64,000 nt of DNA from JAPPKS01 sp963667895 (GCA_965223985.1 OZ245030.1:4402001-4466000); one strand, 5' to 3'. Counted from the first letter of the stretch, positions 50,101-59,732 are shown. Notes: generated by a model from the sequence alone, not told the origin. Made by a program: numbers and translations.

Positions 50101-50990
50101 TCAGAGCGCTGAGGTTTATGGAACGGTTTCAGATTCCGCGTGGCGCACAGGTGTGGGAATGTCCAATTTACCAACCTGATCTCCTTGCCGCTGCCCATGC
50201 TGTTGCTGCCTACGTTGAAGGCTACGAGATTACTAACGAGAAGATTAATTTGGCGTGCGCCGAACATTGGGCAGAAACAGGACTGCCATTCCTCTACTAT
50301 TGGAATCTACCGGATCGTCCTGGAATGCGTTTCGCCTCAATACCCGTTTTCGGAACGACCTTCCACACTCACCCCTGGTTCGGTGTCCCTGTTCAGTGGA
50401 ACGGGTTAGTCTTTGCCTACTATCTCCAACAACTCGCGCCGCACAGCAATCGGCAACCTTGGTCGAAAATAGCGGAAAGCATTACTGTGAGTGCAATGTA
50501 TCAGCAGTGGACAGGCGGAGAACTCAAGGGCACATATCCTGATGGCTTCTACGGCTTCTGCACCGAAAGGCGTGGACCCCATCTGAACCCAGAGAATATC
50601 ATGGTGAATCTCTATGCACTACGCGGACTAGACCCTGATATTTCAACTGCTATTATCCGATATGACCATGGGCGAATCCACGTGAGCACCGGAGCGAAAA
50701 TTGAGTCAGTTCAATGTGATGATTCTGCGAAATTGGATTTTAAGCTGAGATATGTCCAACACGAAACGAGTTATACCATCATCACAGGCTTCGGTAGAAA
50801 GCCTGCCGCAATACGCGCTCAACATAAAGATATTGCCGATGTTGATAATCTTGAAGCAGTTGAGTCCGGTTGGCTTCATCGAGAGGAGAAGGATATCATC
50901 TTCATGAAATACAAACATTCAGTTGGTGAGATAGACTTTGAAGTTTTACCACCGGTGCAAAGGGGAGCTAGGGAAGAAATCCCATCCTAA
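47121..50990 (+). CDS. very large probable secreted protein with CARDB-like and alpha-toroid regions
   Basis: The 1289-residue product starts at ATG 47121 with GGAGG 6 bases upstream. A short hydrophobic stretch (ILQMLLALVL) is a possible signal peptide. Residues 20-165 are acidic low-complexity linker (many E, K, T). A beta-sandwich of about 150 residues follows (from EHPRAEGYARIEYELILP), then a CARDB-like domain near residues 395-520 (VTAGDDFELQCTVRNTGLIPL). A long C-terminal part (about 840-1200) is helical with LLWYDYLATRD, QQSNGSWRFNPDTD and FLYYWNLPDRPG, suggesting an alpha/alpha toroid as in polysaccharide lyases or glycan hydrolases. The catalytic residues cannot be assigned. It stands alone. 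Confidence 0.65.
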   Translation: MTTILQMLLALVLHSDNTKADSKILPDENEHVGGSTEATREKAIDSDQNKTQDELSHETRGIDLLTEQNVTKIVEPETDMDVKAETRKLEANEKPREASEQAVEIEEAADGEVRKKPPAIEADETGAHPNQEFFPPQAGFERLNEAEIDTERPGIELTGDEETQFVETERRFLMPLEVGVIDELYNFVNEYPNSQVTNVDQASVSTQDSAGGVKKAAIFEHPRAEGYARIEYELILPELADDEQLILHFSIGLRDGVDFDYLLTKPDGVRFAIEISREQRFEDFSIACQWEEHVLNLSKYAGRQIQVAFLTDCNGVGNTNYDWAVWGNPRLLKLSRASSLTEQSQVEPEMIRGIALGSSGGESPKLFASELVLDAYAPISEIANVASQRMQHYSADAEPVEFRLYAEQPQLEIVDVGPTAALVTAGDDFELQCTVRNTGLIPLVTANRVSVSLNRIKMRRGHHMQTIKLLNPSEETTLVWQIRSFSRQTATSISASLRYQTEQGEIHQTVEKVIEVRPGISKLSTAISQELHTCEMDGHVITENRNLRALFVRGYEGFEYYLLFAAKNGHYREVAVCNAISEIRYRDAKGNIQHSRITPSTYRLSGNSEGDSIVLLSCEEKDIDGVLWSYEVRFSIREDSKLLKTEHRLVTDAKRELIVFNGPMLYAGDGTFGGGKNAALFPGLEFLENGESSSDTRDAAPPLNNRLVPHPYKITIPLMAVEHNKSLVGLVWNPMDTWDGKHKTLSAIFASPNWYMHQKNHLMGLFLPTPPDWVHENSMEASTPYLMEANHPIMLKAQIILDGNASILDAISLWTDAYGMPDPLKAPRSDEDELLLSRHGFMQTVWDEETGKSRHCVDWKPANAPGFATLLWYDYLATRDESVRQRVVEIAENTIRESGDGSLISSALCHIMNWEFPFYYGHLETSLDRLKEITRGLIDAQQSNGSWRFNPDTDRAKTLGEAGDTVLGICAHPALMLLKHARITGDEESLAAGLRALRFMERFQIPRGAQVWECPIYQPDLLAAAHAVAAYVEGYEITNEKINLACAEHWAETGLPFLYYWNLPDRPGMRFASIPVFGTTFHTHPWFGVPVQWNGLVFAYYLQQLAPHSNRQPWSKIAESITVSAMYQQWTGGELKGTYPDGFYGFCTERRGPHLNPENIMVNLYALRGLDPDISTAIIRYDHGRIHVSTGAKIESVQCDDSAKLDFKLRYVQHETSYTIITGFGRKPAAIRAQHKDIADVDNLEAVESGWLHREEKDIIFMKYKHSVGEIDFEVLPPVQRGAREEIPS

Positions 50991-51034
50991 GATGATCTAA
51001 CTACTGCTGCATTGTTAGCATGTGTGCCACGGCT

Positions 51035-52108
51035 TCAATCTGAGATTATTAGCCCGAGGCTTGCCGCCGTTTCAACCATCTCTTCCCAGACGCTATCTTC
51101 AACCGGAATGCCTTCAGCACGACGACGTTGTGCGGTGCGGTATTCTGGCTCACCGGGAACAAGTATCTCATTAACACCAGGTTGCTTTCGGGAGGACTTC
51201 ATCCATGCGATTTGCTTTTGAACTGTTTGGATGAAATCTTCGATTGGAAGGAAGGCTTCGATGTTGATAGCCTGAAAGAATATTCCATTACCCTTATTTG
51301 CCTCCTCCGGACCGTTACAACCTACACCGGACAACGCTCCCGCCAGCAATGTGGCTACTATACTCAACCCGTACCCCTTGTGTCCCATAACACCACCCAA
51401 GGGCAAGATTGCGCCAGTCGGTGGACCGTAGAAAGCGTCGGGGTCTGTAGTTGGATTTCCTTCGGCATCAATGATGCACCCCTCTGGCAGAGATTTGCCC
51501 GCGTATTGTGCGGCGCGTATCTTGCCTTCAGGCACAACGGATGTCGTAACGTCTACGAGCACAGGCCACGTTTCACCACTCGGCATTGCGAACGCTAGCG
51601 GATTAGGGGACAACCGCCGATCGATCCCACCCCACGGCGTCATTAATCCGGGGGTCCCATATGAGTTGATAGCAGCCATACCAATCATCTGTTCCGTAGC
51701 AGCCATAGTGGGATATTCCCCCACTCGGCCCACATGATGGCTGCCGCGCACAACGACCGTACCAATTGAATACTTGCGTGCATTGTCAACTGCAAGCTGC
51801 ATCGCCTTTCGTGCAATCACCATGCCCCATCCGCAATGACCGTTGACCACAGCAGAAGCATGCATTTCTCGTTCAATTTCAAAGCGCGCACCTGGCTGAA
51901 TCTCTCCGTTCCGAATATCTTCGATGTACTGTGCGATTCGTAATACCCCGTGGGAATCATGACCCATTAAGTTTGATCGCACAAGTACTTCGCTTACGAT
52001 AACAGACTCTTCATGCGGGGAACCAGCCGCATCTAAAATCTTAACGCTAATCTCCTGTAGTTCGGCTGCTGAGAAACACTTCACGCGAATTTCCTCCCGG
52101 TTAAACAA
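51035..52108 (-). CDS. Ldh2/MDH2-family NAD(P)-dependent 2-hydroxyacid dehydrogenase
   Basis: The 357-residue product belongs to the malate/L-lactate dehydrogenase family (YlbC/YjmC type), unrelated in fold to classical Rossmann LDH. Family motifs include LVRSNLMGHDSHGVLRI, VVNGHCGWGMVIARKAM, VVVRGSHHVGRVGEYP with the catalytic His, the PWGGIDRRLSPNPLAFAMPS nucleotide region, and GGVMGHKGYGLS. It interconverts a 2-hydroxyacid and a 2-ketoacid. It is the last gene of the - strand locus, 121 bases after the BKACE gene. Confidence 0.93.
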   Translation of the reverse strand: MFNREEIRVKCFSAAELQEISVKILDAAGSPHEESVIVSEVLVRSNLMGHDSHGVLRIAQYIEDIRNGEIQPGARFEIEREMHASAVVNGHCGWGMVIARKAMQLAVDNARKYSIGTVVVRGSHHVGRVGEYPTMAATEQMIGMAAINSYGTPGLMTPWGGIDRRLSPNPLAFAMPSGETWPVLVDVTTSVVPEGKIRAAQYAGKSLPEGCIIDAEGNPTTDPDAFYGPPTGAILPLGGVMGHKGYGLSIVATLLAGALSGVGCNGPEEANKGNGIFFQAINIEAFLPIEDFIQTVQKQIAWMKSSRKQPGVNEILVPGEPEYRTAQRRRAEGIPVEDSVWEEMVETAASLGLIISD

Positions 52109-52229
52109 TGACTAGTCATAATTCAGGATGGGCACAACGGCAGTCTAGGGGCTTATCACCGATTTGATGCCTACAAGGGACTAGGCTATGATTACTCACC
52201 AGACAGACAATCATATGACTAGGTCATAG

Positions 52230-53108
52230 TTAGCCAATACCGATAATTTGGCGTGCCTCGTCTGGCGTGGCAATCTCGCGCCCAAGCTCACGTGCGATGC
52301 GTACAATCTTCTCGACCAATACAGCATTGGTCTCAGCCAGTGACCCATCCGGCAAGAATGGATTGTCTTCCCAGCCTACGCGGACGTGTCCCCCTAGCAT
52401 GATTGCCAGGGTCAATAGGTGCCAGTGCGTTGCGGAATCCATCACACTGAGATTCCAGTTAATCTTGAGATCCGAAGGCAGATGGTCCACCATACCAATC
52501 AACGCCTTCGGTGTGGGAGGTGTCCAACAGCCCCCCTTCCAACCAACCAACAAAGTTGTCCAGATTGGCTCTGGCAGCAGCCCTTGGTCGGCAATAAACT
52601 TCATGTTCCAAAACGCCCCCGTTTGAAACGACTCGACTTCAACCTTTACGCCGTGTTCTATCGCCGCACGGCCATAGGACGCCAGTTCATCTCTGGGGTG
52701 AGACGCGTACATCTCGTTGGGCGGGTAGTTGGGGTCAGGTTGGAAGAATTCATCGTGGGCGTTGAAGGCAATCGACATCATATCAGGCTTGAGGTTCATC
52801 AGGTTGACCTTCTCTTCAATCCTAGCACTCGCGACGCCGAATTGCATGACTGCATCGCAACTGACTTTGATTCGCCCTTGTAATCCCTTCCAGCCATCAA
52901 AGTCAAGTTTTGACACCTGTCGGCCGTCAGGTTGAATCTCACGCTCAAGGGAACGCACACCATGAATGTGGGTGATGCTCGCCCCAGCGTTGACGGCGCG
53001 GATATATTCTGCCGCGACCTTGTCCAGCTCCCTTTGCGGTGGACATAAGTAGTTGCCAGGATATGACACAGTCGAGTCGACAGTGACGGTGATAATTAGC
53101 TTGTCCAT
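52230..53108 (-). CDS. BKACE-family beta-keto acid cleavage enzyme (DUF849)
   Basis: The 292-residue TIM-barrel product has the zinc ligands H47 and H49 (ITHIHG) and the late Glu of GGHVRVGWEDNPFLPDG, the hallmark of the family that cleaves beta-keto acids using acetyl-CoA (typified by 3-keto-5-aminohexanoate cleavage enzyme). The family has many substrates, and specificity is not readable here. The neighbouring dehydrogenase genes could supply a beta-keto acid. It starts 70 bases after the alcohol dehydrogenase gene. Confidence 0.92.
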   Translation of the reverse strand: MDKLIITVTVDSTVSYPGNYLCPPQRELDKVAAEYIRAVNAGASITHIHGVRSLEREIQPDGRQVSKLDFDGWKGLQGRIKVSCDAVMQFGVASARIEEKVNLMNLKPDMMSIAFNAHDEFFQPDPNYPPNEMYASHPRDELASYGRAAIEHGVKVEVESFQTGAFWNMKFIADQGLLPEPIWTTLLVGWKGGCWTPPTPKALIGMVDHLPSDLKINWNLSVMDSATHWHLLTLAIMLGGHVRVGWEDNPFLPDGSLAETNAVLVEKIVRIARELGREIATPDEARQIIGIG

Positions 53109-53177
53109 CCGATTCTCCTATCAATTTGTCACGAAGAGGAACCGAAGATTCTCTGAGAAATTCGATTCCTCTTGTAT

Positions 53178-54197
53178 TTATTCAGAGACATTAATGACGA
53201 TTTTACCTTGCGCCTCCCCACGGCGCATGAATGCCAGCGCCTCGTTAATCTCCGCTAGCGGAAACCGGTGCGCAATCCAAGGTGTGATAATTCCGGCACC
53301 CACCATGGCAATGGCATCAATGATATCCTGACGCGAACCATTGCGTGAGCCAATAATCTCAAGCTCCCGTTGCGCAATTTGGGTGGAGTCAATCTTCGGA
53401 AATTCCTGCTCCTCACCGATCACGACGATTCGCCCACCGCGCATGACATAATCAGCGGCTGCTTTTAGCGTCGAAGAGCAGCCGACGACGTCGAAGACAC
53501 ATTGGACGCCATCGCTGCCTGCAAATGCCTTAATTTGTTGAACCGCATCCGCCGCATCCACATTGAGAACAAGATCTGCGCCTAGCTGGCTGGCAACTTC
53601 CAGTTTGGCTTTCGAACGGTCAATCGCAATCACTTGTACGCGGGCCGCTTTCAGAATCTGGATCAGGTTTTGCCCAACGTTGCCAGCGCCTAACACCACA
53701 GCGGCGTCATTCAGGCGTAGTTGCGATCGACGGAAGGCGTGTAGCGCGGTGATTACGGCGCAACTAATCAGTCCCCCCTGTTCGAATGGCGTCTGTTCAG
53801 GCAATACAAACAGATTCTTCGCGGGCGCCACGAAATAGTCCGCAAACCCGCCGTTGACGGTTGTGCCAAACACGTTGGGTTGAACACAGAGCGGATCTCG
53901 ACCGGCCCGGCAGTAGTAGCACTGTCCGCAAGAAAAGAAATCGTGTGGAATAACAGATTTCCCCACTTCCAAATGCGTTACCTTTCTACCGGTTTGAACC
54001 ACAATACCGGCAGCCTCATGTCCAAGTGTGTGCGGCAGCACCTGCAGTTGTCCCAAGCCATCGATTTTGTGGAGATCGGTTCGGCAAATGCCGCACGTTC
54101 TGGTCTGTACCAGTACCTCGTCATCGCTGATTTTTGGAGTGGGCATCTCATCTATCTGTAACAGTCCGCCAATTCTGTGCAGTCGTGCAGCTCGCAT
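53178..54197 (-). CDS. zinc-dependent alcohol dehydrogenase (MDR family)
   Basis: From ATG 54197 (GGAGG 8 bases upstream) the product is 339 residues. Catalytic zinc ligands appear in RTCGICRTD and LGHEAAG; structural zinc ligands in CGQCYYCRAGRDPLC; the NAD-binding motif is VVLGAGNVGQNL. It oxidises a secondary alcohol or polyol to a ketone. It lies between the TIM-barrel isomerase and BKACE genes on the same strand, fitting a stepwise oxidation route. Confidence 0.93.
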   Translation of the reverse strand: MRAARLHRIGGLLQIDEMPTPKISDDEVLVQTRTCGICRTDLHKIDGLGQLQVLPHTLGHEAAGIVVQTGRKVTHLEVGKSVIPHDFFSCGQCYYCRAGRDPLCVQPNVFGTTVNGGFADYFVAPAKNLFVLPEQTPFEQGGLISCAVITALHAFRRSQLRLNDAAVVLGAGNVGQNLIQILKAARVQVIAIDRSKAKLEVASQLGADLVLNVDAADAVQQIKAFAGSDGVQCVFDVVGCSSTLKAAADYVMRGGRIVVIGEEQEFPKIDSTQIAQRELEIIGSRNGSRQDIIDAIAMVGAGIITPWIAHRFPLAEINEALAFMRRGEAQGKIVINVSE

Positions 54198-54316
54198 CGT
54201 TCTATCCTCCACGAGATGGGGGTGGTAATTGTCACTATCTCAGTCCAAAAGCACCCTATTCCGAAAATGACCAGACCACGGTTAGATGAACTGCAGGTGC
54301 GACGTATCCGTCGTTT

Positions 54317-55168
54317 TCATGGTTTCAAGGCGAGCGTGCGATCGAGGAAGCCTTTGCTCTCTGAAAGCACTTTGCGGGGGTCACTTTCGTAACCCCATGC
54401 GAAAGCCTCGTATTCGATCGAGATGTAACCGTCGTAGCCGGCGTCGACTATTGTACCCAACAATCCATCGAAATCAACATCGCCTTGCCCCAGCGGCGGG
54501 AACTCAAAATCCTCCAGATTGCCCTTCGCGTCCTTGGCGTGCACGTGCACCACTCGCTGACTCAACGCCCTGTACGCCTCAACTACTGAATCTCCCCGCA
54601 CCTGATAGTGGCCCGAGTCAAACAGAACTCCCAAAGTTTCCAGGCCATCGTGACTCAGCAGGTACTGCATGCGGCTGAGATTATGCAGGAGGGAACCGGG
54701 AAAACTACCTGCTTCCACTGCCAGATTCACACCCAAACGGGTTGCATTGACAGTCAGGTGCCGCAACGCAGTTACCAGCCTTTCCCAGTATTGGCTTTCC
54801 CGACCATAAAATTCCTTCCGTCCCCCACCGACGACCACATATCTGGCACCGAGATCCGATGCGAGCTCTAACGCTTCCTTCACGAATTTTAGGTTGGCTT
54901 GTCTGGCTTCGGGGACCGCGTGAATCAGATTGGTGTGGGCGTTCAACGCTACGATGGCTACGCCGGCCCCTTCTGCATGCTTGCGCACTCGGCTTCTTGA
55001 CCTTGCTCCTGCCTGTGGACTCATGTGCGGTGGAGGTGGCGGCAAGAACGGCGGCGTCTTCTCAAGACTGATATCAATGCCTTGATAGTCATGTGCTGCG
55101 AGCATATCAATAGCCCGTTCGATAGCAAACTGACTTAAGAGACCGGAATTGCAACTGAGACCTTTCAT
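54317..55168 (-). CDS. sugar phosphate isomerase/epimerase-like TIM barrel (paralogue 1)
   Basis: The 283-residue product is of the xylose-isomerase-like TIM-barrel type. Metal-binding segments include VNLAVEAGSFPG, VLFDSGHYQVRG, VVHVHAKDAKG and ISIEYEAFAWGYES. It begins MKGLSCNSG and is closely related along its whole length to the protein encoded at 59794-60651, so the two arose by duplication within this locus. Likely action is isomerisation or epimerisation of a keto-sugar or inositol-like substrate. Confidence 0.86.
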   Translation of the reverse strand: MKGLSCNSGLLSQFAIERAIDMLAAHDYQGIDISLEKTPPFLPPPPPHMSPQAGARSRSRVRKHAEGAGVAIVALNAHTNLIHAVPEARQANLKFVKEALELASDLGARYVVVGGGRKEFYGRESQYWERLVTALRHLTVNATRLGVNLAVEAGSFPGSLLHNLSRMQYLLSHDGLETLGVLFDSGHYQVRGDSVVEAYRALSQRVVHVHAKDAKGNLEDFEFPPLGQGDVDFDGLLGTIVDAGYDGYISIEYEAFAWGYESDPRKVLSESKGFLDRTLALKP

Positions 55169-55465
55169 CTCATGTTTTTCTTAACGCTGTCCTGTCAATA
55201 CTTATTGGGCAATGAATGAGACAATCTGACTTAGGTTGGCAGTGAGCAATTTATTGCCATCTTCCCCGTTGCAAACGGCGGTTGATCGCCCCGACAAACC
55301 GGGATTCCGTTACGCTAGAAACTCGACTACAAACGGTTATTGCGCTTATGTTCGGTGCCACTCTACTGAACAATGCCATTCGACGGCATCTTCACGCACA
55401 CAGATCTAGGGTTTAAACATACTCTCTGAAGCAGACTTGGTAGCGGGAAAAACAAGGCTAATCCA

Positions 55466-56452
55466 TTAGCAATTCGCGGTCGTCGACTCGACCGATGTGA
55501 TGAGATGCAGCGGTGTAAAGCCTCTAGCGACACGGTCGACATTCTCAGCTACTGCCTGACCACGTCGCCGCGTGGTTTCCCTGGTTACTCCGGCGATGTG
55601 TGGCGTACAAATCACGTTATCCATCTGTAGCAGCGGGTGCGCCGCATCCAGTGGTTCGTGAGCAAACGCATCCAGACCGGCGGCTCTAATCCCTCCGGTC
55701 CGCAATGCCTCAATTAAAGCTGCCTCAACCACAATCTCACCGCGTGCGATGTTAATCAACACCGCCGTCGGTTTCATTAGCTCCAATGCAGGTCGGTCAA
55801 TCAGATGCCGGGTCTGCGAGGTAAGTGGTGCGTGGAGTGATAGATAATCCGCCTCGCTCAACACCTGATTCAACTGACTCGGATCACCAAAGAACTCAAC
55901 GTGCAGTTCATCACGAATTGCTTGAGGAACATCAACGACATCAATCGCCACCAGTCGCATGCCCATCGCGTGAGCGCGCTTAGCAAGTTCGCGCCCGCTT
56001 GCACCTAACCCTATCAGCCCCAACGTTTTTCCTGCTAACTCATCATTCAGCGGCAGGCTGAAAATTTCCGATCGGATATTCTCTTGAGCTGTAGCGTAGT
56101 TTTTAGCAATCAGCAACATCAAGGAAAGCGCATGTTCTGCCAGAGCGACCGCACTAAAAGCACCAGGTGTATTCGCAAATGGCAAACCCTTTTCTAGGAA
56201 GTAGGACACGTCCCAGGCGTTGAGACCGACAGCCATCACTTGCCACAACTTCACCCCCGCATCAACCGCCGCATCAACCATCTCCCGCGTGCAGCCAACA
56301 CACTCCACTACTACGTCAATGTCCCTGAATTGATCGGTCGCTGGCTGAGTCGGATCGTAAAGTTCAATCGGATATCGCTCATCTAACGCTGTAACGACGC
56401 CATCGTGCCAATAGGCTAATTGTGGCGGGAAAGGGAGAAAGAGCACCTTCAT
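55466..56452 (-). CDS. D-isomer-specific 2-hydroxyacid dehydrogenase
   Basis: From ATG 56452, preceded by AGGAGGT at 7-base spacing, the product is 328 residues. It has the NAD-binding motif LGLIGLGASGRELAKRA, the catalytic Arg in NIARGEIV, Glu in DAFAHEPLD and His in NVICTPHIAGVT. It reduces or oxidises D-2-hydroxyacids. It is separated from the TIM-barrel gene by about 300 bases in which I see nothing, and is followed upstream by the DUF6785 gene. Confidence 0.93.
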   Translation of the reverse strand: MKVLFLPFPPQLAYWHDGVVTALDERYPIELYDPTQPATDQFRDIDVVVECVGCTREMVDAAVDAGVKLWQVMAVGLNAWDVSYFLEKGLPFANTPGAFSAVALAEHALSLMLLIAKNYATAQENIRSEIFSLPLNDELAGKTLGLIGLGASGRELAKRAHAMGMRLVAIDVVDVPQAIRDELHVEFFGDPSQLNQVLSEADYLSLHAPLTSQTRHLIDRPALELMKPTAVLINIARGEIVVEAALIEALRTGGIRAAGLDAFAHEPLDAAHPLLQMDNVICTPHIAGVTRETTRRRGQAVAENVDRVARGFTPLHLITSVESTTANC

Positions 56453-56852
56453 TAAATAGACCTCCTGTAAAACTTCACCATCAGAACCCTTGCAAGGGAC
56501 ATCTAAAGCCTTTCCAAAATTATACCGACCCACAACAGATAGCATTACGAGGAAAGAAAGGAGTGTAGTAGTCGGGCGTATTGTCGCCCCTTAAAACGCG
56601 CAATGAATTGTGGCACTACAAACACGAGTCGAAATTTAGAACCTGACTACTAATGCCTAACCCCCATTTCGATAACCCTGTCGAGGTCTAATGATGACAC
56701 CAAATCTATCATGGGACAAAAGTTCTGTCAAGCCTTTTTTAGAACCTGCATTGCTGCGACTGTCACGCATGGCACATTTTAACCGCAAGAGTTTTTAGTA
56801 AAATTGGTGATAGCGCTCTTTGACCATGGACCGAAAGGAAGCTCCAGTTATT
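56453..56852. other. gene-free stretch
   Basis: It contains the ribosome site of the D-2-hydroxyacid dehydrogenase gene at its left end; no further gene or clear promoter is visible. Confidence 0.5.
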
Positions 56853-58787
56853 TCACTGAGACAATTGAGGGTGCCACCCCATGTGATACGTTGTAATCTT
56901 GAACACTGCGCTGATGACACTCCAAATGCCGCCCATGGTGTAGTCACCCACTATCAGGCCCGCAAAAAACGGGATGGCTCTGCGATACGCCTTCAACCCC
57001 CCATACCGGAGGATAGCGAACTTGATTGCCCAACTAATCAGCAGCGGACACCAAATATAGACCATCTCCCCCGGACTTATCGCAAGCACATAACCTACCG
57101 GATGAAACGGCCACCACAGAAACCGCATCTTCATAGCTAACAGAAAGCCGGTGACACCAAAACCAAACCCCATAAAGCCCATCGTCACGTAATCTTGCCC
57201 CGTCGGATTACTTAGCCACATTTGGAGACGTCGGGCAAAACCTTCCCTTCCTATCCCGACGATCCACGGTCCCGTATTATCGGCACCCAGATTATACAAA
57301 AGGCTGAGGTATATCAGAAAGCTCAGCGGTATGCCAACGGCAAGGGTGATAAGCATCACCCACAAGAGACTCCGATTATTGATGTTGGCTTGTTCGCCAA
57401 TCCGAAAAGCTTCGAGCTGATTCGGCATCGGATGATTGGGCTGATCTCGATTCAGCCAATAAAAGAACGTCAGAACCGTCAAGTTTCGTGCCCCATACGC
57501 CCGCGGTCCAATTGCTGTCACCATCGTCCGTCCGGGATCTAGTTGTAGTATCTCATGAAAACCCAGTCCAAGGCCAGCCCTCACTTTGGTCACACCAATA
57601 GCGCTGCAAAAGTATATCCCAAAGAACAGCATCAGAACCCAAAAGGAAAAACCGGCTTTATAAGCAAACCAGAGTAGAAACAGCAGTCCGGCCGCGATGC
57701 CCCAAAAAGCGGTCCGATAACGCATCGGCTCTTGGGCGTCATCTATCCCTCCCTTTCCCGTTACAGCTTGGGTGAAGACCTGCTTGAGATGCCTGCGTCC
57801 GACCCACAGCGCCAAAAACCCCAATCCGATCCACGCACCTTGCGCCTGTTCATGGAAGTAGAGATCGCGCCAGCCCATCATGCCCATCAACATTCGCATC
57901 ATTTTTTGCAAGAGATAGAAGAACCAGGCAGAAAAGGCGAGGTCCAGCGGCATGAAATAGGAAAGACCGATGAAAAACAACTGGAAGGAAACCAATGTCC
58001 CGCCCATGTGACTCCAAGGCTTATCTGCGAAGTCAATCCGCGTCCAACCGACAGGAATAGAAGGAAAGACAGGATAGAAGACATTCAAACCATTGAGCAG
58101 ACTCACGCCAGCTGCAATGCCAAATCCTACCCACATTAACCTATTCTTTAAGAAAGCAGATGTGTCCCGTCCCATCTCCAGCGGTAGCCAGGTAATCGGA
58201 TACGTGAGTCTTTCATGCTCTGTGAATTGCTTTCGGACAATGGTGTTGATGCAAAAGAGGACAAAGCAAAGGACGAACGTAAAAGCTGACCAATAGAGCA
58301 GCGGGCCAAGCCAAGCCTTGATGTAAGGTTGGGCAAAGAAGGAAGTCTCGCCAAGAAAAAAGCCACTGAGAACATCTTCGTCCTTGACTGTAAACCATGG
58401 CGGGATATGTCGCCAGAATAAATCCCGCCAGTCATTTTCCGGCGTGGCGAACCAGAAGGGGTGGGATAGAATCGATATCAACCTGTTAGTTCGCTTTCCG
58501 GACATGGTCGTCACGATGACGACCATCACATAGATAACCAACAGGTCGGAGTCCCTGAGCGCAGATTTCGGAACATATTTCTTCAAAAGGAGGTTGAACA
58601 GAATCACCACAAACAAGGTAAAAACAGCATTACTGAAGAGCGACATGTAGTTGTGGGACAAGCCCCTTACGAGGTCATTGACTGAAATCCAATAGGCGTT
58701 GACGATAACCAAGATGAGTCCAATGACCAATACTCTCAAGGGAATCCCACTTGCCCTCTCGTTTTCGATGGGGGCGACTTGATTCAC
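56853..58787 (-). CDS. DUF6785-type polytopic membrane protein, possible transporter
   Basis: From GTG 58787 (AGCGAGGAATTATC upstream) the product is 644 residues with about 13-15 membrane helices. Recognisable stretches are NAYWISVNDLVRG, SDLLVIYVMVVIVTTMSG, FTEHERLTYPITWLPLEM, FHEQAQGAWIGLG and PVGYVLAISPGEMVYIW, the pattern of the DUF6784/DUF6785 family, which resembles oligopeptide transporters. Transport of the locus substrate is the simplest role but is not shown by sequence. It lies between dehydrogenase and PhyH genes. Confidence 0.82.
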   Translation of the reverse strand: MNQVAPIENERASGIPLRVLVIGLILVIVNAYWISVNDLVRGLSHNYMSLFSNAVFTLFVVILFNLLLKKYVPKSALRDSDLLVIYVMVVIVTTMSGKRTNRLISILSHPFWFATPENDWRDLFWRHIPPWFTVKDEDVLSGFFLGETSFFAQPYIKAWLGPLLYWSAFTFVLCFVLFCINTIVRKQFTEHERLTYPITWLPLEMGRDTSAFLKNRLMWVGFGIAAGVSLLNGLNVFYPVFPSIPVGWTRIDFADKPWSHMGGTLVSFQLFFIGLSYFMPLDLAFSAWFFYLLQKMMRMLMGMMGWRDLYFHEQAQGAWIGLGFLALWVGRRHLKQVFTQAVTGKGGIDDAQEPMRYRTAFWGIAAGLLFLLWFAYKAGFSFWVLMLFFGIYFCSAIGVTKVRAGLGLGFHEILQLDPGRTMVTAIGPRAYGARNLTVLTFFYWLNRDQPNHPMPNQLEAFRIGEQANINNRSLLWVMLITLAVGIPLSFLIYLSLLYNLGADNTGPWIVGIGREGFARRLQMWLSNPTGQDYVTMGFMGFGFGVTGFLLAMKMRFLWWPFHPVGYVLAISPGEMVYIWCPLLISWAIKFAILRYGGLKAYRRAIPFFAGLIVGDYTMGGIWSVISAVFKITTYHMGWHPQLSQ

Positions 58788-58979
58788 GATAATTCCTCGC
58801 TGGTGAGTGGTAGTGGTGATTCGCCGAGTCACTCCTTCTCAATAGAGTTCAAGCAATTTGTGCATAGCGGGGAGATAGAAATCTGGAGCGAGGGATCGCA
58901 GACGCTCCGCTGCCCCAATGCTCTTGTGTTTTATCAATTTTCCTCTGTCTGGGTGCTTATTTCTCAAGGTGCCAAGCAA

Positions 58980-59732
58980 TTATGAATTTTCATAAAGGCC
59001 AGCGCGGCTTTTACCGAGACGGCCAGGGCACAATGCCCGCATTTCGGGGGGCATTCGCTCGTAAGTCTCCGGCCAGATGGGTTGGTGACCGCCCATCATC
59101 CAGTTATTAAACCAGCGCGGGTAGTAGCCCATGTTCAGTCCGACTCGAATCTGATTGGATCGATTGGCGCGCGCGGTATGATAAAGTCCAGAATGCCACA
59201 TCAGGACTGAACCCGCCCGACCCGTCGCCTGTTTCACCTGCGGATGGTCCGGCCCCATCCCTTCAGGTGGGTGATTCCGGCGGGAGAAATGGCTCATCGG
59301 CACCACACCTGTGGCGCCGTTCTCGACGGTGAAGTCGGTGAGCATCCAAATCGTGTTAATCAGCCACGGGACATTCGGGACTTCAAGGAAAAAGCCGGCA
59401 GAATCCACATGAAGGGATTGGTCCGGAGCGCCCGGATAGGTTACTTTTGAGCAGCCTCCGGAAACGATGCGGATGCGTTCACCCAGGAAACGTCGGGCGA
59501 CTGCCAGCACATCCGGATGCGTCGCACACGACCATGCCGTGTCATCGAGATTCAGTATTCCAAACACCGTCTGATAGTGGCTGCTACCGGCACTTAACAA
59601 TCTGTCCGCTGGGGCGACGTGCAATTCCAAATATTTCTTTGCCATGCGTTCGGCTTGCTCTGCGGGAATGCGGTCTTCAAGCACGCAGTAACCATAGGTC
59701 GTAAGATGATGGATAGCTTCTTCAATGGACAT
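58980..59732 (-). CDS. phytanoyl-CoA dioxygenase-like oxygenase
   Basis: From ATG 59732 (AAGGAGGT upstream) the product is 250 residues; earlier in-frame codons belong to the leader. Iron ligands are H108 and D110 (SLHVDSAGFF) and H185 (GLYHTARANRS), with R196 as 2-oxoglutarate contact. It is a second PhyH enzyme of this window and differs from the other two around the active site (HVD against HSD and HRD). A paralogous TIM-barrel gene lies 61 bases upstream on the same strand. Confidence 0.9.
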   Translation of the reverse strand: MSIEEAIHHLTTYGYCVLEDRIPAEQAERMAKKYLELHVAPADRLLSAGSSHYQTVFGILNLDDTAWSCATHPDVLAVARRFLGERIRIVSGGCSKVTYPGAPDQSLHVDSAGFFLEVPNVPWLINTIWMLTDFTVENGATGVVPMSHFSRRNHPPEGMGPDHPQVKQATGRAGSVLMWHSGLYHTARANRSNQIRVGLNMGYYPRWFNNWMMGGHQPIWPETYERMPPEMRALCPGRLGKSRAGLYENS

